A program made the position numbers and the translations under genes. 64,000 nucleotides of DNA, taken from assembly GCA_033675545.1 (NCBI GenBank), contig JAWDGP010006541.1, positions 132,001 to 196,000 on the forward strand, read 5' to 3'. The notes under the pieces were generated by a model. The model was not told where the DNA came from, searched no databases, and was given only the letters and a program-made list of their open reading frames with translations. This document shows positions 1 to 12,313 of the stretch, piece after piece. Position 1 is the first letter of the stretch; the number at the start of each line of letters is the position of its first letter. Source of the stretch: Elysia crispata. Lineage: Eukaryota > Mollusca > Gastropoda > Plakobranchidae.

Positions 1-2975
1 GATAATTTAGGGCCCTACTCTATGTCGAATTACACATCTATTTTTTTTTCACCTCAGCACATTTTTTTAAACATGAATTTGATTTGAGTTGTGTAGTAGC
101 TGAAGTATGATGTTGAGAATCCACATAGTCTAGATCTAGTGCACTAAACATAAAAAAACACGTCTATAAAATTAAAAAAAAAAAAGTTTCAAAACCAGCA
201 GGAATGAGACAGTAAACAACAAAAACACATTTCAAACACAGGCTTAGTGAAAGAGTAGATCAAATCTAAAACTAAGTTTGAGATAAATAAGACTGACCAG
301 TTTCGTTGTTTGATGCCTAGTTTATTATCCGCAAAATGGACACAGTAAAGTTCTACATTTTATTTTTTTACTTTTGTAGAACTAATACACCCACAAGAAG
401 GATCTCGTACAAGACACAATAAGAGCGCCTAGATCTAGATAGATTCTAGATTACTCAATCTAGAGGAACCTAGATCTATATTAGATCTAGAAATATAACT
501 CAGTCATCCTCTTCGTTGCTGATGTTTGTATCCACATCTGACTCATAATCAAGCTTTGTATCATTTGCTTGATTTTCCATGATGAGAAAACTTATATAGA
601 TGCAGAATTCAAATTATAAGATAGCAAAAGATAAATAGTGATATAAGATGAATGAGAATGGCGATCTTTGCAGTGCAACAGCTGAAAACGCCAAAACAAG
701 CCTTGACACAGCCTCACTTTTTCGCCCATAGTCTTGGTATCCCAAGCTGGAAGCCCAGATTATTTTGTTACTAGGAGTTTCTGGAGAATTGCAGGAAGAC
801 GTTAGTCTATTTTAAGAACTCGAACTGTGCTATTGAACAGAAAAACATGAAAATATATAAGGGGTGTATTGAACAGGTATTGCATTCTTTGCACACACTA
901 TATTTTTTTTAAGATTGTGTTCTGGACTATTCATTGTTAATTTACTGACTATAGTTTAGGGGTGGAACTAGCCCCAAGTTTACTGGTTCTCGATTTTTTT
1001 TTTGTTAATGATGGGAAAATCAACTCAAATCCACTTTCACTTTAGCTCAGGGAAAGCTGTGATCGTAAGAGAACGATCATAAGGCTGCACAAAGAGCAGA
1101 CATATTTCTTAAAAAAATGCTACAAGCAAACAAAACCAGATAAAATCTATCTATCTATATATATATAAAAGCAGACTCTGGATGCTTTGAGCTCGAATTC
1201 CTCTGTTATTACCCAAGCCACACCTTTGAAACTTTGCCAGTGTTGACATCATTCATGTGGCTAGGTTCTAAATCATAACAAACCAACGCAAACTGCTTTT
1301 CTGAATTTCCCCAAAATGCTTTGTTTTGTCAACAATTTAACATATGATTACCAATTTTGTGCACCATTTTGTCATTCTTTAAAAAAAGGAAGTCTTTCTC
1401 AAGACTTGAAGTGTAGATCTAGGTTTATATAGCTTTGTGGCTAAGATTTCCGACAAGGCAGTGCACTTTTATGCACTTATTGTGAAAATTCACAGGTTTC
1501 TAATTTATTAAGCGTTTAAAAGGATTGGGAAAGAATAGAATATTAAGTCAATTTCCTTTATTCCAAAAAGAATTAAGTTTTTTATCTAAATTTTGTGGTT
1601 AGAATTAGAATTATCGAGATATTTAGATTTTTAGCAAAGATGGATAGGTGGAGGCATATAATTTTATCTGGATCATGTAAGTAAAAGGAGAAATATTAAG
1701 ACCATTCATGAGCCTCTTTAAATACACATGCACCTTAGCCTTAACAAATTGTTTGTAGAACGGGGTTTCAGCTTGTTATTAAATAGCCTTTAAGTTGAAT
1801 TTTAATGAAGCAAGTTTTATGACAAAAACTTTTAACTTCTAAGACTCCTCCTTCACTTCAGGCTGACTCGACCTCTATGTCAGTTTTTGTCCATCAACTA
1901 TATAATTATGCAGATAACTATAATAAATGGACTCTGTAGTATCCCTGAGATGATTCTGGAAACTATCCATCCTAAATCAAAGTTCAGATCTAACCTCGAG
2001 GCCTTGAAATCGCTAGTCTGGAAACTAAACTTAAATTATCAATATAAAGTTTAAAGTGAGTTCTTAATGTAAATGAGGTTCACATGAGGTTTGTGGTATA
2101 AGGAGGATAGAAAGTAGATACCCAGAAAGTGAAAGATGACAGGTGATGTAGTGGTCCATACCGAAGGTGGCAAGGGATATTGGTGGGGTTGACTTAAACT
2201 CAAGATGGTCCAATCCCCAATGATTGTAAAAAGATGTATAAATAAAGAAGAGAGTACACTTTTCCTTTTCCATTATTTTAATTGCATTCATTTCTTCCTG
2301 CCATTAGGCTGTTAACCCTGCTTGTAATCGTTACTAAATTTAGAACAAAAGCCGGATTTAACTTGTGTATGTATCTATTAGCTGTAAGCTTACCGTGGAC
2401 AGTTGATCAGTCAATGTAGGGACTGTTCAGTTGGTTTTTATTTTTTTTATTTTGCTTCCTCTATCCACCCTCACCCTGATAATTATCAATGACTGTTTGA
2501 GTTCTTATCATAATTTTTTTTTCAATTTCGTTTATAAAATTTGATTTAAACTATAATTTATACAAGTTATAACTTGGATTTTTGCCTTGGAAATGGAACA
2601 CAACTCCAAGAGAAAATAAAGGATGATTTGATTGAACAAGAGAAAGTGGGATGCAGGGACTGAGGGAGCGGTATTAAGAGAGCCATACAGTGTAATTTTT
2701 CAAAAAGATTCAGATATGAAAGAGAGAGAATGGTGGAAAGAAAAAGCTCCCCCCCCCTCCCTTTTTCCAAGAGGGGAGTTTTTGGGTCGTATTATAGTAG
2801 ACATAAGTTGTTGAGGATTTTAAGTTCATTTTAAGTTCAGTTGTTGTGGGCCAGTCATGCCATACTTTTAGTTCAATTTATTTATTTTTTTGAATATATC
2901 AACAAATCTGAAATAAAATTTTTATGTATCATAATTAGAGCGCTTGACCGTATTTTGATTCTTCTAACTCCTCAG
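1..2975. other. Upstream flank / intron 1 of synaptogyrin, no exon recognised
   Basis: No synaptogyrin first exon or other gene was recognised. The stretch is AT-rich. It has a cluster of overlapping TCTAGA/AGATCT palindromes at about 425-490, a short TATC/TA run at about 1147-1168, and a dispersed-repeat copy at about 1420-1560. The sequence before 2976 should be intron 1 of the synaptogyrin gene, because the next exon opens in mid-protein. Confidence 0.5.
1420..1560. repeat. Dispersed repeat family D, copy 1
   Basis: This stretch matches 19,960-20,100. Both share the order GTGGCTAAGA / CGCGGCTAAGA, then GCACTTTTATGCACTTA / ACTTTTTATGTGCTTA, then GAAAATTCaCAG, AAGCGTTTAAAAGGAT and finally TCAATTT. 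Similarity is patchy, so the element is old. No coding potential or tRNA-like promoter is clear, and the family is not identified. Confidence 0.6.
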
Positions 2976-3195
2976 ATATTCTCTATTGTTGTGTTTGGCT
3001 GCATTTCCTCTGGAGGTTGGTTTGCCAAGAAATGTGTGATGAACGGGGATGATAATGCCTGTGGGTACGGCACTGGGATTGGTGTCCTCGCATTTCTCAT
3101 CTGTCTTGGTTTCCTTGTGGTGGATGCTTTCTTTGAAAACTTGAGTAGTGTTCAGCACAGGAAGTATGCTGTATTGGCAGACCTTGGCATTTCAG
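2976..3195 (+). CDS. SYNGR-like: Synaptogyrin exon (second coding exon)
   Basis: The acceptor is CTCCTCAG at 2968-2975 and the donor GGTTAG starts with GT at 3196. The exon starts in phase 0 with IFSIVVFG, where the first transmembrane helix lies in the family. It encodes TM1, the luminal loop with KKCVMNGDDNACGYG, TM2 and the loop SSVQHRKYAVLADLG. It ends in phase 1. Confidence 0.92.
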
Positions 3196-6032
3196 GTTAG
3201 CTGTGAATAAAGATAAGAAATTCTTGAAAGAAAAATTAAGCTTTCCTCTATTTTCTATTTTATAGATGTATATACATGTGTATATTGGTAGATGTATATA
3301 CATGTGTATATTGGTAGATGTATATACATGTGTATATTGGTAGATGTATATACATGTGTATATTGGTAGATGTATATACATGTGTATATTGGTAGATGTA
3401 TATACATGTGTATATTGGTAGATGTATATACATGTGTATATTGGTAGATGTATATACATGTGTATATTGGTAGATGTATATACATGTGTATATTGGTAGA
3501 TGTATATACATGTGTATATTGGTAGATGTATATACATGTGTATATTGGTAGATGTATATACATGTGTATATTGGTAGATGTATATACATGTGTATATTGG
3601 TAGATGTATACACATGTGTATATTGGTAGATGTATATACATGTGTATATTGGTAGATGTATACACATGTGTATATTGGTAGATGTATATACATGTGTATA
3701 TTGGTAGATGTATATACATGTGTATATTGGTAGATGTATATACATGTGTATATTGGTAGATGTATATACATGTGTATATTGGTAGATGTATATACATGTG
3801 TATATTGGTAGATGTATATACATGTGTATATTGGTAGATGTATATACATGTGTATATTGGTAGATGTATATACATGTGTATATTGGTAGATGTATATACA
3901 TGTGTATATTGGTAGATGTATATACATGTGTATATTGGTAGATGTATATACATGTGTATATTGGTAGATGTATATACATGTGTATATTGGTAGATGTATA
4001 TACATGTGTATATTGGTAGATGTATATACATGTGTATATTGGTAGATGTATATACATGTGTATATTGGTAGATGTATATACATGTGTATATTGGTAGATG
4101 TATATACATGTGAATATTGGTAGATGTATATACATGTGAATATTGGTAGATGTATATACATGTGTATATTGGTAGATGTATATACATGTGTATATTGGTA
4201 GATGTATATACATGTGTATATTGGTAGATGTATATACATGTGTATATTGGTAGATGTATACACATGTGTATATTGGTAGATGTATACACATGTGTATATT
4301 GGTAGATGTATATACATGTGTATATTGGTAGATGTATATACATGTGTATATTGGTAGATGTATATACATGTGTATATTGGTAGATGTATATACATGTGTA
4401 TATTGGTAGATGTATATACATGTGTATATTGGTAGATGTATATACATGTGTATATTGGTAGATGTATATACATGTGTATATTGGTAGATGTATATACATG
4501 TGTATATTGGTAGATGTATATACATGTGTATATTGGTAGATGTATATACATGTGTATATTGGTAGATGTATATACATGTGTATATTGGTAGATGTATATA
4601 CATGTGTATATTGGTAGATGTATATACATGTGTATATTGGTAGATGTATATACATGTGTATATTGGTAGATGTATATACATGTGTATATTGGTAGATGTG
4701 AATGAGCATATTTAAAATAATGAAACGCTGTGACAGATCTTTTCTCTTGCTATTGTTAAATAATTTTGTGAATCCTAGAAGGATACTCAGGAATTATAAT
4801 AGGAATGCACAATATAAGCATCTTGAGATACACTGATGACGCTGTATTAATTGCAGGAAATAAAGAGTTCCAATGATTCTTAGTCACTGACAAAGAAGAA
4901 AGTAGGAATATGAAGGACTTGGTGAACTAATAGTTATTTGAAATATTAATATATGAATTCATTGAAAATTGTTCAAAGTCTTAAAAAAATGTTGTGTTTG
5001 TAATCAATGCTCCATCAAATTTGGAACATTATTTTATTACTGCATTGAATTTGTGCTCAAAACCATAATATGAAAACTGGATTTTATATTTCTTAATATT
5101 CTTGGCCAGAGTAAGCTCACAGGTAAAATAAGTTATATGATGAAAGAAAAAGATCAAATTTTAATTGTTTGCAGTTTATTTATTTAAAGAAATTGATGAT
5201 TATTAATCTCACGGAGGCACTTTTTGTTAAGGTTGATATTATTCCTGCCTCTTCTAAGAGAAAAGTTTTAAAAAAGCAGACATAAAATATTTATAATGCA
5301 CAAAAATTTAAGTTTTTCTAAAACCCAAATGAAAATTAACAAACCGTCTTAATTTACTTGTAGGTCTGTGGACGTTCTTGTGGTTCGTTGGATTCTGCTA
5401 TCTGACAGATGCTTGGCGTCGCACAGATGAGAAAAAGCATGGCAGGGACAATGTGCAAGCGGCAATTGCTTTCTCTTTCTTCTCAATCTTCACTTGGGTG
5501 AGCTAGAGCAACCTGTATCTTTACTTTCACAGTACAGATTGCAAAGAAATATTTTAATTTTGGTAGAAGTTTGAAAAGTGGAGAAATTGATGCTTGCCAA
5601 TTGAAGAGTGAACTTTGGTAAAAGATAGCTGTATGTTTTTGTTCAAGGTGTATATTCTTAATTTACAACACTTAATTTACATATGTTTTATCTCTGCTTC
5701 CTGTTTAATTTACATATTTTTTATCTCTGCTTCTTGTGTATATGTGGTGGAGGTTTTCAAATACTAATTACCATAAATAAAGAGCAGCTGCATACTGGGT
5801 AAACTTAATGTTGAGGTACACCTTTTCTCCACCACAGGCAGGTTTAACCTTCCTGGCTGTGCGCCGTTATCGTATGGGAGCTCAGGAAGCATTTGCCTCA
5901 GGCTACGACCAGGATCCGAATGCATCTAGCCCTTACAGCTCCTTCCCTGGCAGTGAGACTGGCGACCCATACCAACAGCCGCCTTTCAGCCAGCAGAAGG
6001 AGACACCGGACTACCAACAACCAACCTACTGA
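2976..6032 (+). CDS. SYNGR-like: Synaptogyrin (3' three coding exons; partial gene)
   Basis: Synaptogyrins are four-pass MARVEL-domain proteins of synaptic and other small vesicles, with roles in vesicle trafficking. The model joins 2976-3195, 5364-5497 and 5838-6032 with GT-AG introns, giving 182 codons plus TGA. The protein opens IFSIVVFGCISSGG (TM1). It continues with GYGTGIGVLAFLICLGFLVVDAFF (TM2, written here across 24 residues only as a range: 2nd segment of exon 2), a cytoplasmic SSVQHRKYAVLADLGIS loop, LWTFLWFVGFCYLTDAW (TM3) and AIAFSFFSIFTWAGLTFLAV (TM4). The tail is rich in Pro, Gln and Tyr and ends QQPTY. The FWFVGFCYL and FSFFSIFTWAG blocks are diagnostic of the family. About 35-45 N-terminal residues are missing, because exon 1 was not found. 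Phases agree at every junction. Which synaptogyrin paralogue it is cannot be said. Confidence 0.95.
3265..4699. repeat. 26-bp minisatellite, about 55 near-identical copies
   Basis: The unit is 26 bp, built around the palindrome TGTATATACA followed by TGTGTATATTGGTAGA. The array is about 1,435 bp in the intron between synaptogyrin exons 2 and 3, starting only 70 bp after the donor. Copies are almost identical. One variant replaces TATATACA with TATACACA (near 3607, 3659, 4257, 4283). Another has GTGAATATT in two adjacent units (near 4110 and 4136). Open reading frames on the minus strand are a by-product of the unit lacking stops. Confidence 0.97.
4790..4936 (+). pseudogene. LINE reverse-transcriptase remnant
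   Basis: Reading from 4790 gives GIIIGMHNISILRYTDDAV, then LIAGNKEFQ, a stop, and FLVTDKEESRNMKDLVN. RYxDDxVLIA followed by a Q-LL-containing helix and EESxxxGL is the catalytic palm block of non-LTR retrotransposon reverse transcriptases, with YTDD at 4829-4840 in place of the usual YADD. The frame is broken by TGA after the palm motif, and no longer RT frame is visible around it. This is a short dead fragment in the synaptogyrin intron. The clade cannot be assigned from so little. Confidence 0.75.
5364..5497 (+). CDS. SYNGR-like: Synaptogyrin exon (third coding exon)
   Basis: The acceptor is TTACTTGTAG ending at 5363. The donor is GTGAGC from 5498. The exon enters in phase 1 (completing Gly) and leaves in phase 0 after Trp. 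It encodes TM3 (LWTFLWFVGFCYL), the charged luminal loop TDAWRRTDEKKHGRDN, and the first part of TM4 (AAIAFSFFSIFTW). Confidence 0.95.
5838..6032 (+). CDS. SYNGR-like: Synaptogyrin terminal coding exon
   Basis: The acceptor is CTCCACCACAG ending at 5837. The exon encodes the end of TM4 (AGLTFLAVRRYRMG) and a cytoplasmic tail rich in Ser, Pro, Gln and Tyr, with the stop TGA at 6030-6032. Tail tyrosines and prolines are typical of synaptogyrins. Confidence 0.95.
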   Translation, partial: AGLTFLAVRRYRMGAQEAFASGYDQDPNASSPYSSFPGSETGDPYQQPPFSQQKETPDYQQPTY

Positions 6033-9000
6033 GACCCTCCTATACCATTCAACATTACATCGACGTCAGCAGCCGGCTGGTAGTGACATCAGCCTGGAAT
6101 TGGTTTCTCAAATTTTTTATGATGGCCATATGAATCCTAGAATTAATAGTTTTTATAAGTTTGAAAGCCCATTTTTGAGATGGAAGATATGGTCAAGTAC
6201 CTTAAATATCTATTGTAAAAAATGTGAGTGAGATTCCAAAGCTTTTAGAAACTTTTATATTGCAATTTTATTTACAATTCGGTTAGGTTTATAGTGAAAC
6301 ATTTCTCACATGTCCAAAATATTTGTGCTTAGCATAACTAGATTTTTTTTTCTTGTCATGGAAACCTTCATATCATTCATGATTAAAATATTTGATCTTA
6401 TGAAAGTGATAGTGAAACATGCGCCTCGCCTATACCTTAGAGAAATAGAACAGGTTGCACCTTAACAGTAAGAGGAGCTTTCCAACAGTATCGAATAGTA
6501 AAAAAATAAAATGAGGGGTCATAATCTTTCAACATGTGAAAGCAACAATGGTTGATATCAATGAATGCATAACACTGTACCTGTATGTTAGTCCTTGCCA
6601 AAAGCATAAGCTTAGGATGGTCATTAAGTCCTTTCCATTGTCTGGCTACTGTCGTAAATGAGAAATGCAAACTAAAGGATAAGTTTTGTGCAAATGAGAA
6701 AAATTTCAGACTTGGAGATGTAAAACCACTCCACTTGTCTTGATATGACATAAAAAAATTCTGATAGTGGCACAGCATAGCGGAACGTCAAAAACGAACC
6801 TAGCAGATCTCTGCTATTGTTTTCAAGTGTTGGACATATTTACAAATTTTTTTCAATCCGTGTCGTTTGTGTTTATACACACTTGAATGGGTGCATGTGT
6901 AGAAATTTGTGTCTAACTATTCTAGGAGAACCTTATAATCTACTTTATGATTATTGGCTGCTCTGTATGATGGATGGCTAGGTCATATTGTGTAAAGAAA
7001 AGTATGAAGGATAGAACGTAGAAGAATTTATTTGTATTTTTTTTTAAATGAGTATTAATAATGAAATGTTTTTCATTCAATTGGATGGAATATGGCAAGT
7101 GTTGAAATTAGGAGTGGGACAAAATATGTTTTAATAAAAAATCCTGCATTGAAAGTATAAAATTGGGTATTTCACAGAATATAAGTAAAGATACTTGACT
7201 GGCGTCACTGAAGTGAAAGCATTTTGTCTCTGATGTCCATGAGGTGTATATTAAGTGGGTGATGATATGGTCTACAAAGTGGGGCGACAAGTAGAATGAT
7301 TGATGGAACAATTTGTAGAATTCTAACAAGGTCTATAATCATTTGTGTCATGTGTAGATTTTGTAGTTATGCATGCATGATATGCAAATGAAAAATGAGT
7401 AGCTGCCTGTGGCAGGTTACTAGTTTTTTCTTACATGCTATTCCTTAAAGTCATAATACTGTGTCTTTGTTATATTTATTTCTCGAAACATTTGAATTGA
7501 ATTGTTTCCACAATTTGAAGAGAATAGAATTGCTTTCCTCCTCACTTCCACCACCTTTTAATTTAATTATTAATTTTTAAGGAATTTTATATGTTGTCTC
7601 AGGCAAATTTTTTTTAACACGTCTAAAAAATGCTCGCCACAACACAGTCTGTTCGGTAGTCCAAGGTAGGGAACAATTTGTGTAAGATTTGAGAGTCATT
7701 GCCATTTGCTTCAATTTCTATTAATAACCTTTCTATTTTTATCAATTTAATTATCAATCGCTCTTGATTACATTAATAAATACACTCGCTAAAGCACAAA
7801 GGTTTATTGATTCATGCTACTTTAAATGTGAATAATACGAGTGTCAAGCAAAATTTGTGATTCCTGAGGAAATTTAGTGGCTCATTACTTTTTGCAAAGA
7901 ATGACTTTGTGGTATTAAAGGCAATTTTTCATTTTTAAGCTGGGAATTGGTAACAGATTGTTATGCCACAAATATCAGAGATTCTCAAGCTGAAAGACAA
8001 TGAAGAAAGTTAAAGTAAAAGTCTTGATTGTGAACAATAACGTTTGTCAATAGGATTAAAGGGAATAAGTTATTCTCTAAATTTGAATCATTCTGGTAGC
8101 CTTGAAAAAACTTAAAAACCTTCAAAGAATTTTATCATGGTGGAAAACACAGCAGTTGGCTGTCGCATCATTTCTTATTGCCTCATTGACCATAAGCAGC
8201 TACCCTGGTTTGTGGAGTCTCAAAACTTGCTTCCCATAGATGTGTGAAAGTCTTAGAGAACATGAGGAGCCTCCAAGTCCAGCTGTCTGATTAGTGTCCC
8301 GGCATTGTTTTCAACACACTATCACCATCGTATCAGGATTCAAGAAAAAAATAATGTGGAATGTAGCTTATATTACCACTCAGCATTGTCAGATTTAATT
8401 TTTTTTGCTTTTGCTTTTTTTTTTTAAATTAATGTCTTTCTTAGAGATGGTTATTTAGATATATTTTTTTCTTTCGATTGGTCATGTCCAAAGCAGATCA
8501 CTATTTCTTAAGATAAAATACCTAAAAGTATTGATCTGTTGTTTTTGACCTTTTTGGGGATATATGGGAATATTATAGTTGAAATTATGGTAAACACTTG
8601 AAAAAAAAAGAAAACACAAACATGATGCCTGACAGATCTTGGAATTCAATTTCATCTGGCTGCCTGTTGGATGATTCTATAGACTTAATATGTACCCGCT
8701 AGTTGATATAATCTGGGTAACAAAAGAGAGAAAGAGAAAGTGATCAGTGTATATTTTTTATTGCTTTAAATTGATATTTTGTTTTCCTTTTTTTGAAAAT
8801 TTCATTTCATATCTTTGAATCTTGATATATTTGCCTTTCATCCTGTCTGAACAAGTCACAATTGGATTGGAAGTTTCAAATGGAGAAAATAAAGATTTAA
8901 GATACATTTTTTTTTACTTTTTCCCATGATTTGAAATGGTTGAAAAATTTAATGATTTCTTGGACAAAGACAAGTTTCAAAACTAAATTCAGTACCATTA

Positions 9001-9313
9001 GGCCTTGATGTTATTCATTTTTCTCTTTTCCAATATTTTTTTTTCTCTAATCAGAAAGGTAAAAAATTATGAAGGAATTTAATAGCATGTAAAAAAATTA
9101 TAATTTTTTTCAAAAAGCAACTTTAATTATTACAGTATTTCATAAGGATTTTGCTTACCTTATTTCCTGTACCTTAAAGTAAAAAAAAAAGATTTAGAGC
9201 TGGGTTTTCCAAGAATGGATCACATTTCTCTTTTTTCGTTTCATTGTTTTCTATTTTTGCATCAATTTTATTTTGTTTGGAATGCATTTTTTATGCACGT
9301 AACAAAGAGATTG

Positions 9314-9344
<31 letters not shown>

Positions 9345-12190
9345 TTGAATCATTTTGTTTTGTGCAATAACTCTTGCTTTATGGTTAAACTCATAACCTC
9401 CAGTCTTTTACTCAGCTTTTGCTTTCTCCTTCATTCTTTGAACTTATGTGAGCATTTGTTTTATTTTCTTTTGATTTGCTCAACATCCATGATTTTATAC
9501 TACCTGGTATGTGATATAGTTGAGAAAGTTGATTACCATAGATGACTTCACATTTGGCTTATTTTTTATATGTGGACCAAACAGTTCAGTGGTTGCCTCT
9601 GTAAAATCATGGATTGTTCTCGGTGGTTTATGGTCAGTCAGATGGAGAAGGCACGGATGTGCATTGATGGATGTGTGCTTAAGAAGTTTCCTCTGTTTTT
9701 ATATTTACATGCATTTTTAAATTATGATTTGAAACGCATTAGAAAGTAGATCTGGCGGTATGTCGGTGTCACACAGAATTGATTGATAAATTTATTTTGG
9801 TGATTGGGACTTACTCAGCTAACACACAGAGCCGAATCTAATTTCTTTCTGCTCCAATTACAAAGAAGTTTGTCAATATTTGTCATCAATCCTTAATATA
9901 AGAGGTTCATTCTTTTATCTAAGTTGCTTTCTGCTTCAATTTCTTTTTAAATGTAATTTTATTCTGCTGTACAAACTGGGTTTACCTCTGGATTTGCTTA
10001 GGTTGTGCTTGGTCCATAACTTTCTTTTTTTTTATTGCGTTTATCTCAATATCTAGACAGAGTATTTTTTGCAATAAATGGCATAGCTTGTCTTTCTACC
10101 TTAAGTTTTTGTTTCTTTGCATTATTCAAGTTGAGAAATAGCTAGTGGGAACTTACGTTTGGGGAATCTGTGTGATTGCATCGTGAATTGTAATAAAGAG
10201 TGATATAAACTGGGATATGTTTGACTGGGATTGCAGATAACAATTGTTCCTAACTGTTTTCCTCATAATCTTTTAATTTTATCTAACCACTTGCTGTAGT
10301 GTTGATGTTAGAGATTGCCAGTGTGTATACAGATATTTTTTGCGCAGCATTTATTCACCTTAACACTCCTCCAACTCACCAGTTTCCAGCTATGAGTGTC
10401 ACAATACTTTGTGCAAGCACGTAAAGTGTCATATGTCAACATTCCATCATTTGCGCCAGTGATACAATCATTTTTTACGTTCTCATATTCTTTTTTGTAT
10501 TGATATTTTTCTTTATGTGATAGCCAAGAACGTCATGAAATTGTGATCATTAAGTGCTTGTTTTGAAATTGTGATTATTTTCATAGCTTATTAAATCTTC
10601 TGAAAAGCTTTGGGTTGCCCTTGATATAGCTCCACAATGACTTTAAAACCAAAATTTGAATGATTTTGAAACTCTGCCATTCTACTTATACGATCTGAAT
10701 CTTCAAGTTGATCTCATGATTCACGGCCATTTCTTTGGGTTTCAAAGTTCAATGCGGCTACATCTGAAACCAGCCTGGCAGGAATGGTGATGAAACAAAA
10801 CAGTGGATTGTGCCCAAAGTAGGTCTCTGTAGTTTCTGCTACTCCTACAGTCCTAGCCATATCCACCTTTTTTACTTGCCATGGTAGGGTCATATCATAT
10901 GTTGGTGGCTTTTCAAGATTTTCTGTTTGATTTGGATGGCACTTTGTGTATTTCCTTTTTTTTTTTCCCCAGCTTTCATCACAATCTTAGGATGTAGAGT
11001 TTGTTTTAATAGAATAAATGTATAAGATTGTGGGTAAAGAGAATGTTATAGGTTTTCCTTGTAGAAATTTTAAGTTTTACGTGACACTAATTTCTCTGAA
11101 AGTATCATTATGTAATCATATAAGGAAAAAAGAAGTTTTTTTTTTTTCATTTTAATCAAGAATCTTTCTAGACAATTGGTGTAGTATGTTCTCTTGGGTT
11201 ATCTTTAACAGCGCCTTGTATGCTATATCGAGTAAACTGAAGCGATGTGAATTGTGCGCCCATCAGGCTGTTCACCACGGATAAAACACAAAATACTTCT
11301 GATTAGGAGGTAGATGTTTTGAAAAAAAAAAAAGAAAAAGAAAGAAAAAAAGGAACTAGCAAATAAATTTGTTGCAATTGTCATTCTTTTAGTGAACTCC
11401 TTTTCTGTCTTTATACAAGGAAAAATAATTGATCCAGCTTCTGGAGATTTTTATCAAAAAAAAAAAAAAAATTCTGATCAAAAAGTATGAACTCTTCTTT
11501 GCACAATCTAGACTTCTTTATTATTTGTTTTGGTATTTTCTTAATCATCAATTACTGGTCCTTGAAAAATGTAAAATGAATTTTACTTGTTTTAATATCA
11601 TAGTTTTTGCTTTTTGGTAAGGTGAGAAATGGTATCTTTTTTTACTCATGTATACTTCTGTCGCTGTATTTTTCTTAAAGAGTTGTGAATAATTCTTGCT
11701 GTAATGTTTTTTTTTTACTTTCTTTTTGTAATTTGTTCTTCAGATTGTTTTTCATCATCAGGTTCAACAATTAAATCAGTTCAGTATCATTTATTTTTCC
11801 TCCTTGTAGTCGGTTATGGAGTTGTTATGAGAATGCTATGAACTTTGTAAGGTATATATGCAAGAACCTTCTTCACCCCAGAATGAAACTTACTTTGTTT
11901 TAACAAAATGAATCAAAACTTATCATAGGGAAAATGTGAAACAGCTTTTTCTTCTCTTAGTCTAATAATTTATAGCAAGTTGTCATTGCATTTCTTATTT
12001 CATCTTTTTAACAATTTATCTTCTGCCATGGCGAAGACCAGCTACCTATAAAATGAAACTACAAGATCTTAACTTTGTGAATATTGTTTCGAAGGTTTAT
12101 TTATTCTTAACAAATTAAAAAAATTTCTCTCTTTTTGTTTATAGATATCAAAAGGGTAGTCAATTCATGTTGTGTGTTTTGGACCATACA
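6033..12190 (+). other. T-rich 3' flank, possible long 3' UTR of synaptogyrin
   Basis: No protein gene was recognised. The plus strand is rich in T runs over about 6 kb. Candidate AATAAA signals sit at 7133-7138, 8888-8893, 10,073-10,078 and 10,192-10,197. Nothing in the sequence alone fixes where the transcript ends. A short AAT run lies at about 9317-9341. Confidence 0.4.
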
Positions 12191-12214
12191 TTTTTTTTTT
12201 CCTCTGTGTCCTAG

Positions 12215-12313
12215 AAATTGATGAATGGTTTAGAATTCTCCTACCCTTTGAGTAGCTGGGCAGCTGTTACGCCACCTGTACCCGACAGATACCTAGTCGT
12301 TGTGATCATCATT
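12215..12313 (+). other. Orphan exon-like segment (33 codons) of unknown gene
   Basis: A strong polypyrimidine tract plus CTAG acceptor (12,191-12,214) and a consensus GTAAGT donor (12,314-12,319) bracket 99 nt. The segment is fully open in phase 0, reading KLMNGLEFSYPLSSWAAV then TPPVPDRYLVVVIII. It is more GC-rich than its surroundings. No partner exon was found on either side and the peptide was not recognised. It could be an untranslated or alternative exon of a neighbouring gene, or part of a repeat element that carries splice-like signals. Confidence 0.3.

Noticed and set aside
500..580. Minus-strand 26-codon frame MENQANDTKLDYESDVDTNI ending in acidic residues
   Set aside because: The composition looks protein-like, but it is short, has no partner exon, and was not recognised. 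Chance is not excluded.
3097..4709. Three long minus-strand open frames (473-510 codons) rich in Tyr, Ile and Thr
   Set aside because: They are translations of the 26-bp minisatellite. The unit has no stop in any minus-strand frame, so all three frames stay open and cycle through the same residues.
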